Shown here one piece after another: positions 42,303 through 42,504 of a stretch of 42,504 bases of DNA. The notes below the pieces were generated by a model. That model was not told the origin of the DNA. It saw only the letters and a list, made by a program, of their open reading frames with translations, and did no database searches. The position numbers and the translations under genes are program-made. The DNA is from Deltaproteobacteria bacterium (GTDB taxonomy: Bacteria > Desulfobacterota > Binatia > Binatales > Binataceae): contig JAJZAI010000029.1 in assembly GCA_021799495.1 (NCBI GenBank), forward strand, positions 1-42,504, in the 5' to 3' direction. Within the stretch, counting starts at the first letter, position 1. Every line of letters begins with the position of its first letter.

Positions 42303-42504
42303 GTCTTCTGTTTTCCCTTTGCCCTCAACGAGACAATAACCACATGTACTCCGAACGTAGAAAGCGTTTCTTGCGCTATCGGGTGGTGTCTGTCAATTGG
42401 TAGAAAAGCAGTGGCATCCGAGATCCGCGAGAGTTGCGCAGTTGAATTATCAAGTTGCTACTAGGCAGCCTCCGGATGTTCGCTGATGGTGGTCAGGTTC
42501 TGCC

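Overview
This is a GC-rich chromosomal window from a Gram-negative, diderm, LPS-making bacterium. Three features fit a deltaproteobacterium-like lineage (Desulfobacterota, Myxococcota or Binatota style): LpxI instead of LpxH, a Gfo/Idh/MocA gene inside the lipid A cluster, and an LLM-type (possibly F420-dependent) oxidoreductase. The sequence alone does not fix the taxon.

Left part (1-19 kb). After a large GT-C-like membrane protein, tspO and a lone nuoA, the minus strand carries a very compact envelope-biogenesis operon. In transcription order it reads lolC/E, lolD, bamA, ompH (skp), fabZ, lpxA, lpxI, Gfo/Idh/MocA dehydrogenase, SCO1-like protein, lpxB, msbA, waaA, lpxK, a Trm112-like zinc ribbon and a Kdo-kinase-like gene (18772 down to 3387). 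Many junctions are 4-8 base stop/start overlaps. Together the genes cover lipoprotein release, outer-membrane protein insertion, lipid A synthesis, Kdo addition and lipid A flipping. lpxD is missing from its usual place between ompH and fabZ, and lpxA appears to start on a non-standard ATA codon.

Middle part (19-34.6 kb). A solitary type II secretin (gspD) with a long Gly/Met-rich insertion is followed by an LpxL-type acyltransferase, a Rieske ferredoxin, a single-domain response regulator, an isocitrate/isopropylmalate-type dehydrogenase, a flavin reductase, a DUF971 protein and a small exported hypothetical. A tripartite RND efflux operon (inner-membrane pump, lipoprotein adaptor, TolC-type channel) comes next, with uspA downstream and a convergent EmrB-type MFS exporter. 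A block of degenerate 22-25 base repeats ending in a perfect hairpin lies between uspA and the MFS gene.

Right part (34.7-42.5 kb). An AT-richer accessory patch (about 34.8-36.5 kb) holds three uncharacterised genes. Two form a pair I recognise only as a recurrent unnamed gene pair, and the second is interrupted by an in-frame TGA. This patch is the best candidate here for an undescribed system. It is followed by an LLM oxidoreductase, a palindrome-rich 546-base intergenic region, an excisionase-type HTH gene, an RNase II/R-family nuclease divergent from a ribbon-helix-helix-like small gene, a glycine-zipper lipoprotein and tRNA-Leu(UAA). After the tRNA the composition turns AT-rich and nearly gene-free, which may be the edge of an island inserted at the tRNA.
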